From NCBI GenBank assembly GCA_035771165.1, contig JAWNZC010000311.1, forward strand, positions 3,584,501-3,648,500: 64,000 nucleotides of DNA, written 5' to 3'. This DNA comes from Paragorgia papillata (taxonomy: Eukaryota > Cnidaria > Anthozoa > Scleralcyonacea > Coralliidae). The position numbers were made by a program, and so were the translations under genes. Numbering within the stretch: position 1 is the first letter of the stretch; every line of letters begins with the position of its first letter. Below, one piece after another: positions 45,555 through 59,367 of the stretch. The notes under the pieces are model-generated. The model searched no databases and was not told the origin of the DNA. It saw nothing but the letters and a program-made list of their open reading frames with translations.

Positions 45555-46453
45555 CATGGCTAGAAATCCAGGACACTCAGCGGCAGTGGCCTGTGGGCTC
45601 ATATTTAGATGGAATATTAATTTGAAAATTCTGATGGCTAAATATCGATCATTTCGGCTATAAACAGAAGTCTATAGCAATAAATTAAAGTAGAGTTATT
45701 CGCTAAAATGTCTTATTGACCCATTTCTTACCCAAATATCAAATTACAAAAGGTTTAATCGTCTAGACAGGCCTGTACCTTCATACTCACAAAAATTGCC
45801 GCATAAATTTCGGTTATTATTTCCTAATCCACAGTCATATTTAATAATAATAACAGCGGTTAAGACCCTGGCAACCTAGCAACATCTCCATAAGAAATGG
45901 CGGACAAGAACCCGAAATTATCGAGGAATGCATTGCTTCTTCACGCCGAGTTCAGTATTTATCTCGGCGCTTGATGGATTAAATTACAACGACTCGGCTG
46001 CAATAAATCGTACATTTTAAGGTCTTTGGGAACCTATTAAACAACGAAAAAGTGGAACGAACAACTCCGCAAAACAAAGTAACGTTCATCCCGAGCAAAT
46101 TCAGACGTTCGCATCGTGGACAAACAACACAGAAGCAGCCAAAATTGGAGCTCCAAAATAAGTGATATAGCAGATTAATAGACTTTAAACAGCGAATAAG
46201 AGGTATTCTTGTGAGGGGCCCGGGAACCTATTTAGGACGCTCCAAACTTAATAGAAATTGTAGTGCTGAACGATTGTTCAATTTGGTGAAGTTTTGGACG
46301 TTCGCATGTCGGAATTTACAATAATAAATAACCGAAAATGATTGTTCTTTATATCTCCTTAAGAAATCTATTGAAGGACGCCATATTGAATTAATTAAAA
46401 AGGGATTCAGTGCGCATGCTTTGCCCCCATGTTGTCCTCGATTTCTGGCCATG
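45555..46453. mobile_element. 899-bp TIR element in satellite, copy 1
   Basis: The element starts CATGGCTAGAAATC and ends GATTTCTGGCCATG, inverted repeats of 21 bp with two mismatches (inner end AGGACA/TGTCCT). It interrupts a satellite monomer at gtca|aaaaac; the flanks are too A-rich to define a target duplication. The interior is unlike the satellite. It includes an ATG in agaaATGGCGG at 45897 opening only 25 codons, and a 74-codon minus-strand frame next to the right end (46228-46450). No transposase is recognised, so it is non-autonomous. Confidence 0.75.
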
Positions 46454-49400
46454 AAAAAACTAAGCCCGGTCGAATATACCAGAAAACGGTAATATTCAAC
46501 CGGGCTGTGTCTAGTAATGTATTGTGACAAGAAATGAGGGTGAAGATATTGTATATTGTAACTATATCAAGAGTTACGATAAAAAAACTAAGCCCGGTCG
46601 AATATACCAGAAAACGGAAATATTCAACAGGGCTATGTCTAGTAATGTATTGTGACAAGAAATGAGGGTGACGATATTGTATATTGTAACTATATCAAGA
46701 GTTACCTTCAAAAAACTAAGCCCTGTCGAATATACCGGAAAACGGTAATATTCAACCGGGCTATATCTAGTAATGTATTGTGACAAGAAATGAGGGTGAA
46801 AGATATTATATATTGTAACTATATCAACAGTTACCGTCAAAAAACTAAGCCTGGTCGAATATACCGGAAAACGGTAATATTCAACCGGGCTATGTCTAGT
46901 AATGTATTGTGACAAGAAATGAGGGTGAAGATATTGTATATCGTAACTATATCAAGAGTTACCGTCAAAAAACTAAGCCCGGTCGAATATACCGGAAAAC
47001 GCTAATATTCAACTGGGCTATGTCTAGTAATGTATTGTGACAAGAAATGAGGGTGAAAGATATTATATATTGTAACTATATCAAGAGTTACCGTCAAAAA
47101 ACTAAGCCTGGTCGAATATACCGGAAAACGGTAATATTCAACCGGGCTATGTCTAGTAATGTATTGCGACAAGAAATGAGGGTGAAGATATTGTATATTG
47201 TAACTATATCAAGAGTTACCCTAAAAAAACTAAGCCCGGTCGAATATACCGGAAAACGGTAATATTCAACCGGGCTATGTCTAGTAATGTATTGTGACAA
47301 GAAATGAGGGTGAAAGATATTGTATATATTGTAACTATACAAGAAATGAGGGTGAAAGATATTGTATATATTGTAACTATATCGAGAGTTACCGTCAAAA
47401 AACTAAACCCGGTCGAATATACCGGAAAACGGTAATATTCAACCGGGCTATGTCTAGTAATGTATTGCGACAAGAAATGAGGGTGTATCTATTGTATATT
47501 GTAACTATATCGAGAGTTACCGTCAAAAAAACTAAGCCCGGTCGAATATACCGGAAAACGGTAATATTCAACCGGGCTATGTCTAGTAATGTATTGTGAC
47601 AAGAAATGAGGGTGTAACTATTGTATATTGTAACTATATCGAGAGTTACCGTCAAAAAACTAAACCCAGTCGAATATACCGGGAAAAAGGTAATATTCAA
47701 CCGGGCTATGTCTAGTAATGCATTGTGACAAGAAATGTGGGTGTAACTATTGTATATTGTAACTATATCGAGAGTTACCGTCAAAAAACTAAACCCGGTC
47801 GAATATACCGGAAACCGGTAATATTCAACCGGGCTATGTCTAGTAATGTATTGTGACAAGAAATGAGGGTGAAAGATATTGTTAATTGTAACTATATCGA
47901 GAGTTACCGTCAAAAAACTAAACCCGGTCGAATATACCGGAAACCGGTAATATTCAACCGGGCTATGTCTAGTAATGTATTGTGACAAGAAATGAGGGTG
48001 AATGATATTGTATATATTGTAACTATACAAGAAATGAGGGTGAAAGATATTGTATATATTGTAACTATCTCAAGAGTTACCCTCAAAAAACTAAGCCTGG
48101 TCGAATATACCAGAAAAACGGTAATATTCAACCGGGCTATGTCTAGTAATGTATTGTGACAAGAAATGAGGGTGAAAGATATTGTATATTGTAACTATAT
48201 CAAGAGTTACCGTCAAAAAACTAAGCGCGGTCGAATATACCGGAAAACGGTAATATTCAACTGGGCTATGTCTAGTAATGTATTGTGACAAGAAATGAGG
48301 GTGAAAGATATTGTATATTGTAACTATATCAAGACTTACCGTCAAAAAACTAGGCCTGGTCGAATATACCGGAAAACGGTAATATTCAACCAGGCTATGT
48401 CTAGTAATGTATTGTGACAAGAAATGAGGGTGAAAGATATTTGTATATATTGTAACTATACAAGAAATGAGGGTGAAAGGTATTGTATATATTGTAACTA
48501 TATCAAGAGTTACCCTCAAAAAAACTAAGCCTGGTGGAATATACCGGAAAACGGATAATATTCAACCGGGCTATGTCTAGTAATGTATTGTGACAAGAAA
48601 TGAGGGTGAATGATATTGTATATATTGTAACTATACAAGAAATGAGGGTGAAAGATATTGTATATATTGTAACTATCTCAAGAGTTACCCTCAAAAAACT
48701 AAGCCTGGTCGAATATACCAGAAAACGGTAATATTCAACCGGGCTATGTCTAGTAATGTATTGTGACAAGAAATGAGGGTGAAAGATATTGTATATTGTA
48801 ACTATATCAAGAGTTACCGTCAAAAAATCTAAGCGCGGTCGAATATACCGGAAAACGGTAATATTCAACTGGGCTATGTCTAGTAATGTATTGTGACAAG
48901 AAATGAGGGTGAAAGATATTGTATATTGTAACTATATCAAGACTTACCGTCAAAAAACTAAGCCTGGTCGAATATACCGGAAAACGGTAATATTCAACCA
49001 GGCTATGTCTAGTAATGTATTGTGACAAGAAATGAGGGTGAAAGATATTGTATATATTGTAACTATACAAGAAATGAGGGTGAAAGGTATTGTATATATT
49101 GTAACTATATCAAGAGTTACCCTCAAAAAAACTAAGCCTGGTGGAATATACCGGAAAACGGATAATATTCAACCGGGCTGTGTCTAGTAATGTATTGTGA
49201 CAAGAAATGAGGGTGAAGATATTGTATATTGTAACTATATCAAGAGTTACCGTCAAAAAACTAAGCCCTGTCGAATATACCGGAAAACGGTAATATTCAA
49301 CTGGGCTATCTCTAGTAATGTATTGTGACAAGAAATGAGGGTGAAAGATATTGTATATTGTAACTATCTCAAGAGTTACCCTCAAAAAACTAAGCATGTT

Positions 49401-49641
49401 CGAATATACCGGAAAACGGTAATATTCAACCCGGCTGTGTCTAGTAATGTATTGTGACAAGAAATGAGGGTGAAGATATTGTATATTGTAACTATATCAA
49501 GAGTTACCGTCAAAAAACTAAGCCCTGTCGAATATACCGGAAAACGGTAAAATTCAACCGGGCTATATCTAGTAATGTATTGTGACAAGAAATGAGGGTG
49601 AAAGATATTGTATATTGTAACTATATCAAGAGTTAAAGTCA

Positions 49642-50540
49642 CATGGCTAGAAATCCAGGACACTCAGCGGCAGTGGCCTGTGGGCTCATATTTAGATGGA
49701 ATATTAATTTGAAAATTCTGATGGCTAAATATCGATCATTTCGGCTATAAACAGAAGTCTATAGCAATAAATTAAAGTAGAGTTATTCGCTAAAATGTCT
49801 TATTGACCCATTTCTTACCCAAATATCAAATTACAAAAGGTTTAATCGTCTAGACAGGCCTGTACCTTCATACTCACAAAAATTGCCGCATAAATTTCGG
49901 TTATTATTTCCTAATCCACAGTCATATTTAATAATAATAACAGCGGTTAAGACCCTGGCAACCTAGCAACATCTCCATAAGAAATGGCGGACAAGAACCC
50001 GAAATTATCGAGGAATGCATTGCTTCTTCACGCCGAGTTCAGTATTTATCTCGGCGCTTGAATGGATTAAATTACAACGACTCGGCTGCAATAAATCGTA
50101 CATTTTAAGGTCTTTGGGAACCTATTAAACAACGAAAAAGTGGAACGAACAACTCCGCAAAACAAAGTAACGTTCATCCCGAGCAAATTCAGACGTTCGC
50201 ATCGTGGACAAACAACACAGAAGCAGCCAAAATTGGAGCTCCAAAATAAGTGATATAGCAGATTAATAGACTTTAAACAGCGAATAAGAGGTATTCTTGT
50301 GAGGGGCCCGGGAACCTATTTAGGACGCTCCAAACTTAATAGAAATTGTAGTGCTGAACGATTGTTCAATTTGGTGAAGTTTTGGACGTTCGCATGTCGG
50401 AATTTACAATAATAAATAACCGAAAATGATTGTTCTTTATATCTCCTTAAGAATCTATTGAAGGACGCCATATTGAATTAATTAAAAAGGGATTCAGTGC
50501 GCATGCTTTGCCCCCATGTTGTCCTCGATTTCTGGCCATG
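49642..50540. mobile_element. 899-bp TIR element in satellite, copy 2
   Basis: Essentially identical to copy 1, with one inserted A (cttgaatgg near 50059) and one deleted A (taagaatct near 50450) compensating in length. The same satellite junctions occur on both sides, so this copy arose by duplication of the surrounding array, not by a new insertion. Confidence 0.8.
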
Positions 50541-52011
50541 AAAAAAACTAAGCCCGGTCGAATATACCGGAAAACGGTAATATTCAACCGGGCTGTGTCT
50601 AGTAATGTATTGTGACAAGAAATGAGGGTGAAGATATTGTATATTGTAACTATATCAAGAGTTACGATAAAAAAAACTAAGCCCGGTCGAATATACCAGA
50701 AAACGGAAATATTCAACAGGGCTATGTCTAGTAATGTATTGTGACAAGAAATGAGGGTGACGATATTGTATATTGTAAACTATATCAAGAGTTACCTTCA
50801 AAAAAACTAAGCCCTGTCGAATATACCGGAAAACGGTAATATTCAACCGGGCTATATCTAGTAATGTATTGTGACAAGAAATGAGGGTGAAAGATATTAT
50901 ATATTGTAACTATATCAACAGTTACCGTCAAAAAACTAAGCCTGGTCGAATATACCGGAAAACGGTAATATTCAACCGGGCTATGTCTAGTAATGTATTG
51001 TGACAAGAAATGAGGGTGAAGATATTGTATATCGTAACTATATCAAGAGTTACCGTCAAAAAACTAAGCCCGGTCGAATATACCGGAAAACGCTAATATT
51101 CAACTGGGCTATGTCTAGTAATGTATTGTGACAAGAAATGAGGGTGAAAGATATTATATATTGTAACTATATCAAGAGTTACCGTCAAAAAACTAAGCCT
51201 GGTCGAATATACCGGAAAACGGTAATATTCAACCGGGCTATGTCTAGTAATGTATTGCGACAAGAAATGAGGGTGAAGATATTGTATATTGTAACTATAT
51301 CAAGAGTTACCCTAAAAAAACTAAGCCCGGTCGAATATACCGGAAAACGGTAATATTCAACCGGGCTATGTCTAGTAATGTATTGTGACAAGAAATGAGG
51401 GTGAAAGATATTGTATATATTGTAACTATACAAGAAATGAGGGTGAAAGATATTGTATATATTGCAACTATATCGAGAGTTTACCGTCAAAAAACTAAAC
51501 CCGGTCGAATATACCGGAAAACGGTAATATTCAACCGGGCTATGTCTAGTAATGTATTGCGACAAGAAATGAGGGTGTATCTATTGTATATTGTAACTAT
51601 ATCGAGAGTTACCGTCAAAAAACTAAGCCCGGTCGAATATACCGGAAAACGGTAATATTCAACCGGGCTATGTCTAGTAATGTATTGTGACAAGAAATGA
51701 GGGTGTAACTATTGTATATTGTAACTATATCGAGAGTTACCGTCAAAAAACTAAACCCAGTCGAATATACCGGGAAAAGGTAATATTCAACCGGGCTATG
51801 TCTAGTAATGCATTGTGACAAGAAATGTGGGTGTAACTATTGTATATTGTAACTATATCGAGAGTTACCGTCAAAAAACTAAAACCCGGTCGAATATACC
51901 GGAAACCGGTAATATTCAACCGGGCTATGTCTAGTAATGTATTGTGACAAGAAATGAGGGTGAAAGATATTGTATATTGTAACTATATCGAGAGTTACCG
52001 TCAAAAAACTA

Positions 52012-53830
52012 AACCCGGTCGAATATACCGGAAACCGGTAATATTCAACCGGGCTATGTCTAGTAATGTATTGTGACAAGAAATGAGGGTGAATGATATT
52101 GTATATATTGTAACTATACAAGAAATGAGGGTGAAAGATATTGTATATATTGTAACTATCTCAAGAGTTACCCTCAAAAAACTAAGCCTGGTCGAATATA
52201 CCAGAAAACGGTAATATTCAACCGGGCTATGTCTAGTAATGTATTGTGACAAGAAATGAGGGTGAAAGATATTGTATATTGTAACTATATCAAGAGTTAC
52301 CGTCAAAAAACTAAGCGCGGTCGAATATACCGGGAAACGGTAATATTCAACTGGGCTATGTCTAGTAATGTATTGTGACAAGAAATGAGGGTGAAAGATA
52401 TTGTATATTGTAACTATATCAAGACTTACCGTCAAAAAACTAGGCCTGGTCGAATATACCGGAAAACGGTAATATTCAACCAGGCTATGTCTAGTAATGT
52501 ATTGTGACAAGAAATGAGGGTGAAAGATATTGTATATATTGTAACTATACAAGAAATGAGGGTGAAAGGTATTGTATATATTGTAACTATATCAAGAGTT
52601 ACCCTCAAAAAAACTAAGCCTGGTGGAATATACCGGAAAACGGATAATATTCAACCGGGCTATGTCTAGTAATGTATTGTGACAAGAAATGAGGGTGAAT
52701 GATATTGTATATATTGTAACTATACAAGAAATGAGGGTGAAAGATATTGTATATATTGTAACTATCTCAAGAGTTACCCTCAAAAAACTAAGCCTGGTCG
52801 AATATACCAGAAAACGGTAATATTCAACCGGGCTATGTCTAGTAATGTATTGTGACAAGAAATGAGGGTGAAAGATATTGTATATTGTAACTATATCAAG
52901 AGTTACCGTCAAAAAACTAAGCGCGGTCGAATATACCGGAAAACGGTAATATTCAACTGGGCTATGTCTAGTAATGTATTGTGACAAGAAATGAGGGTGA
53001 AAGATATTGTATATTGTAACTATATCAAGACTTACCGTCAAAAAACTAGGCCTGGTCGAATATACCGGAAAACGGTAATATTCAACCAGGCTATGTCTAG
53101 TAATGTATTGTGACAAGAAATGAGGGTGAAAGATATTGTATATATTGTAACTATACAAGAAATGAGGGTGAAAGGTATTGTATATATTGTAACTATATCA
53201 AGAGTTACCCTCAAAAAAACTAAGCCTGGTGGAATATACCGGAAAACGGATAATATTCAACCGGGCTATGTCTAGTAATGTATTGTGACAAGAAATGAGG
53301 GTGAATGATATTGTATATATTGTAACTATACAAGAAATGAGGGTGAAAGATATTGTATATATTGTAACTATCTCAAGAGTTACCCTCAAAAAACTAAGCC
53401 TGGTCGAATATACCAGAAAACGGTAATATTCAACCGGGCTATGTCTAGTAATGTATTGTGACAAGAAATGAGGGTGAAAGATATTGTATATTGTAACTAT
53501 ATCAAGAGTTACCGTCAAAAAACTAAGCGCGGTCGAATATACCGGAAAACGGTAATATTCAACTGGGCTATGTCTAGTAATGTATTGTGACAAGAAATGA
53601 GGGTGAAAGATATTGTATATTGTAACTATATCAAGACTTACCGTCAAAAAACTAAGCCTGGTCGAATATACCGGAAAACGGTAATATTCAACCAGGCTAT
53701 GTCTAGTAATGTATTGTGACAAGAAATGAGGGTGAAAGATATTGTATATATTGTAACTATACAAGAAATGAGGGTGAAAGGTATTGTATATATTGTAACT
53801 ATATCAAGAGTTACCCTCAAAAAAACTAAG
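52012..53830. repeat. 606-bp higher-order repeat within the satellite
   Basis: The diagnostic variant aagcctggtggaatatacc (G for C), then ggataatattc, recurs at 52618 and 53224, with a reverted copy near 53830, exactly 606 bp apart. Each period contains the same ordered set of monomer variants, including aagcgcgg, the paired aggcctggt/accaggct monomer and the duplicated form. The same 606-bp period is seen at 48530/49136 and at 61315/61920. Confidence 0.8.
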
Positions 53831-56800
53831 CCTGGTCGAATATACCGGAAAACGGATAATATTCAACCGGGCTGTGTCTAGTAATGTATTGTGACAAGAA
53901 ATGAGGGTGAAGATATTGTATATTGTAACTATATCAAGAGTTACCGTCAAAAAACTAAGCCCTGTCGAATATACCGGAAAACGGTAATATTCAACCGGGC
54001 TATCTCTAGTAATGTATTGTGACAAGAAATGAGGGTGAAAGATATTGTATATTGTAACTATATCCAGAGTTACAGTCAAAAAACTAAGCCCGGTCGAATA
54101 TACCAAAAAACGGTAATATTCAACCGGGCTATGTCTAGTAATGTATTGTGACAAGAAATGAGGGTGAAGATATTGTATAGCGTAACTATATCAAGAGTTA
54201 CCGTCAAAAAACTAAGCCCGGTCGAATATACCGGAAAACGGTAATATTCAACTGGGCTATGTCTAGTAATGTATTGTGACAAGAAATGAGGGTGAAAGAT
54301 ATTGTATATATTGTAACTATATCAAGAGTTACCCTCAAAAAAACTAAGCCTGGTCGAATATATCGGAAAACGGTAATATTCAACCGTGCTGTGTCTAGTA
54401 ATGTATTGTGACAAGAAATGAGGGTGAAGATATTGTATATTGTAACTATATCAAGAGTTACGATCAAAAAACTAAGCCCGGTCGAATATACCAGAAAACG
54501 GTAATATTCAACCGGGCTACGTCTAGTAATGTATTGTGACAAGAAATGACGGTGTAACTATTGTATATTGTAACTATATCGAGAGTTACCGTCAAAAAAC
54601 TAAACCCGGTCGAATATACCGAAAAACGGTGATATTCAACCGGGCTATGTCTAGTAATGTATTGCGACAAGAAATGAGGGTGTAACTATTGTATATTGTA
54701 ACTATATCAAGAGTTACCGTCAAAAAACTAAGCCCGGTCGAATATACCGGAAAACGGTAATATTCAACCGGGCTGTGTCTAGTAATGTATTGTGACAAGA
54801 AATGAGGGTGAAGATATTGTATATTGTAACTATATATATCAAGAGTTACCCTCAAAAAACTAAGCCCTGTCGAATATACCGGAAAACGGTAATGTTCAAC
54901 TGGGCTATGTCTATTAATGTATTGTGACAAGAAATGAGGATGAAATATATTGTATATTGTAACTATATCAAGAGTTACCGTCAAAAAACTAAGCCCGGTC
55001 GAATATACCGGAAAACGGTAATATTCAACCGGGCTATGTCTAGTAATGTATTGTGACAAGAAATGAGGGTGAAGATATTGTATATTGTAACTATATCAAG
55101 AGTTACCCTCAAAAAACTAAGCCCGGTCGAATATACCGGAAAACGGTAATATTCAACCGGGCTATGTCTAGTAATGTATTGTGACAAGAAATGAGGGTGA
55201 AAGATATTGTATATATTGTAACTATACAAGAAATGAGGGTGAAAGATATTGTATATTGTAACTATATCAAGAGTTACCCTAAAAAAACTAAGCCCGGTCG
55301 AATATACCGGAAAACGGTAATATTCAACCGGGCTATGTCTAGTAATGTATTGTGACAAGAAATGAGGGTGAAAGATATTGTATATATTGTAACTATACAA
55401 GAAATGAGGGTGAAAAGGTATTGTATATATTGTAACTATATCAAGAGTTACCGTCAAAAAACTAAGCCTGGTCGAATATACCGGAAAACGGTAATATTCA
55501 ACCGGGCTGTGTCTAGTAATGTATTGTGACAAGAAATGAGGGTGAAGATATTGTATATTGTAACTATATATATCAAGAGTTACCCTCAAAAAACTAAGCC
55601 CGGTCGAATATACCGGAAAACGGTAATATTCAACTGGGCTATGTCTATTAATGTATTGTGACAAGAAATGAGGATGAAATATATTGTATATTGTAACTAT
55701 ATCAAGAGTTACCGTCAAAAAACTAAGCCCGGTCGAATATACCGGAAAACGGTAATATTCAACCGGGCTATGTCTAGTAATGTATTGTGACAAGAAATGA
55801 GGGTGAAGATATTGTATATTGTAACTATATCAAGAGTTACCCTCAAAAAACTAAGCCCGGTCGAATATACAGGAAAACGGTAATATTCAACCGGGCTATG
55901 TCTAGTAATGTATTGTGACAAGAAATGAGGGTGAAAGATATTGTATATATTGTAACTATACAAGAAATGAGGGTGAAAGATATTGTATATTGTAACTATA
56001 TCAAGAGTTACCCTCAAAAAACTAAGCCCGGTCGAATATACCGGAAAACGGTAATATTCAACCGGGCTATGTCTAGTAATGTATTGTGACAAGAAATGAG
56101 GGTGAAAGATATTGTATATATTGTAACTATACAAGAAATGAGGGTGAAAGGTATTGTATATATTGTAACTATATCAAGAGTTACCGTCAAAAAACTAAGC
56201 CTGGTCGAATATACCGGAAAACGGTAATATTCAACCGGGCTGTGTCTAGTAATGTATTGTGACAAGAAATGAGGGTGAAGATATTGTAATATTGTAACTA
56301 TATATATCAAGAGTTTACCCTCAAAAAACTAAGCCCGGTCGAATATACCGGAAAACGGTAATATTCAACTGGGCTATGTCTATTAATGTATTGTGACAAG
56401 AAATGAGGATGAAATATATTGTATATTGTAACTATATCAAGAGTTACCGTCAAAAAACTAAGCCCGGTCGAATATACCGGAAAACGGTAATATTCAACCG
56501 GGCTATGTCTAGTAATGTATTGTGACAAGAAATGAGGGTGAAGATATTGTATATTGTAACTATATCAAGAGTTACCCTCAAAAAACTAAGCCCGGTCGAA
56601 TATACAGGAAAACGGTAATATTCAACTGGGCTATGTCTAGTAATGTATTGTGACAAGAAATGAGGGTGAAAGATATTATATATTGTAACTATATCGAGAG
56701 TTACCGTCAAAAAACTAAGCCTGGTCGAATATACCGGAAAACGGTAATATTCAACCGGGCTATGTCTAGTAATGTATTGTGACAAGAAATGAGGGTGAAG

Positions 56801-58468
56801 ATATTGTATATCGTAACTATATCAAGAGTTACCGTCAAAAAACTAAGCCCGGTCGAATATACCGGAAAACGGTAATATTCAACTGGGCTATGTCTAGTAA
56901 TGTATTGTGACAAGAAATGAGGGTGAAAGATATTTATATATTGTAACTATATCAAGAGTTTACCGTCAAAAAACTAAGCCTGGTCGAATATACCGGAAAA
57001 CGGTAATATTCAACCGGGCTATGTCTAGTAATGTATTGCGACAAGAAATGAGGGTGAAGATATTGTATATTGTAACTATATCAAGAGTTACCCTCAAAAA
57101 ACTAAGCCCGGTCGAATATACCGGAAAACGGTAATATTCAACCGGGCTATGTCTAGTAATGTATTGTGACAAGAAATGAGGGTGAAAGATATTGTATATA
57201 TTGTAACTATACAAGAAATGAGGGTGAAAGATATTGTATATATTGTAACTATATCAAGAGTTACCCTCAAAAAAACTAAGCCTGGTCGAATATACCGGAA
57301 AACGGTAATATTCAACCGGGCTGTGTCTAGTAATGTATTGTGACAAGAAATGAGGGTGAAGATATTGTATATTGTAACTATATCAAGAGTTACGATAAAA
57401 AAACTAAGCCCGGTCGAATATACCAGAAAACGGTAATATTCAACCGGGCTACGTCTAGTAATGTATTGTGACAAGAAATGACGGTGTAACTATTATATAT
57501 TGTAACTATATCGAGAGTTACCGTCAAAAAACTAAACCCGGTCGAATATACCGGAAAACGGTAATATTCAACCGGGCTATGTCTAGTAATGTATTGTGAC
57601 AAGAAATGAGGGTGTATCTATTGTATATTGTAACTATATCGAGAGTTACCGTCAAAAAACTAAGCCCGGTCGAATATACCGGAAAACGGTAATATTCAAC
57701 CGGGCTATGTGTAGTAATGTATTGTGACAAGAAATGAGGGTGTAACTATTGTATATTGTAACTATATCGAGAGTTACCGTCAAAAAACTAAACCCGGTCG
57801 AATATACCGGGAAAAGGTAATATTCAACCGGGCTATGTCTAGTAATGCATTGTGACAAGAAATGTGGGTGTAACTATTGTATATTGTAAATATATCGAGA
57901 GTTACCGTCAAAAAACTAAACCCGGTCGAATATACCGGAAACCGGTAATATTCAACCGGGCTATGTCTAGTAATGTATTGTGACAAGAAATGAGGGTGAA
58001 AGATATTGTATATTGTAACTATATCGAGAGTTACCGTCAAAAAACTAAACCCGGTCGAATATACCGGAAACCGGTAATATTCAACCGGGCTATGTCTAGT
58101 AATGTATTGTGACAAGAAATGAGGGTGAATGATATTGTATATATTGTAACTATACAAGAAATGAGGGTGAAAGATATTGTATATATTGTAACTATCTCAA
58201 GAGTTACCCTCAAAAAACTAAGCCTGGTCGAATATACCGGAAAACGGTAATATTCAACCGGCTGTGTCTAGTAATGTATTGTGACAAGAAATGAGGGTGA
58301 AGATATTGTATATTGTAACTATATCAAGAGTTACCGTCAAAAAACTAAGCCCTGTCGAATATACCGGAAAACGGTAAAATTCAACCGGGCTATATCTAGT
58401 AATGTATTGTGACAAGAAATGAGGGTGAAAGATATTGTATATTGTAACTATATCAAGAGTTAAAGTCA

Positions 58469-59367
58469 CATGGCTAGAAATCCAGGACACTCAGCGGCAG
58501 TGGCCTGTGGGCTCATATTTAGATGGAATATTAATTTGAAAATTCTGATGGCTAAATATCGATCATTTCGGCTATAAACAGAAGTCTATAGCAATAAATT
58601 AAAGTAGAGTTATTCGCTAAAATGTCTTATTGACCCATTTCTTACCCAAATATCAAATTACAAAAGGTTTAATCGTCTAGACAGGCCTGTACCTTCATAC
58701 TCACAAAAATTGCCGCATAAATTTCGGTTATTATTTCCTAATCCACAGTCATATTTAATAATAATAACAGCGGTTAAGACCCTGGCAACCTAGCAACATC
58801 TCCATAAGAAATGGCGGACAAGAACCCGAAATTATCGAGGAATGCATTGCTTCTTCACGCCGAGTTCAGTATTTATCTCGGCGCTTGATGGATTAAATTA
58901 CAACGACTCGGCTGCAATAAATCGTACATTTTAAGGTCTTTGGGAACCTATTAAACAACGAAAAAGTGGAACGAACAACTCCGCAAAACAAAGTAACGTT
59001 CATCCCGAGCAAATTCAGACGTTCGCATCGTGGACAAACAACACAGAAGCAGCCAAAATTGGAGCTCCAAAATAAGTGATATAGCAGATTAATAGACTTT
59101 AAACAGCGAATAAGAGGTATTCTTGTGAGGGGCCCGGGAACCTATTTAGGACGCTCCAAACTTAATAGAAATTGTAGTGCTGAACGATTGTTCAATTTGG
59201 TGAAGTTTTGGACGTTCGCATGTCGGAATTTACAATAATAAATAACCGAAAATGATTGTTCTTTATATCTCCTTAAGAAATCTATTGAAGGACGCCATAT
59301 TGAATTAATTAAAAAGGGATTCAGTGCGCATGCTTTGCCCCCATGTTGTCCTCGATTTCTGGCCATG
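58469..59367. mobile_element. 899-bp TIR element in satellite, copy 3
   Basis: Same length and junctions as copies 1 and 2. The satellite following it repeats the same series of variant monomers as after the other copies (acggaaatattcaacaggg, then gacgatattg) but lacks one monomer near 59600, which shows unequal exchange after the duplication. Confidence 0.8.

Noticed and set aside
45897..45974. 25-codon ORF starting in a good context inside the 899-bp element
   Set aside because: Too short, with no splice donor or homology; listed only in the element's description.
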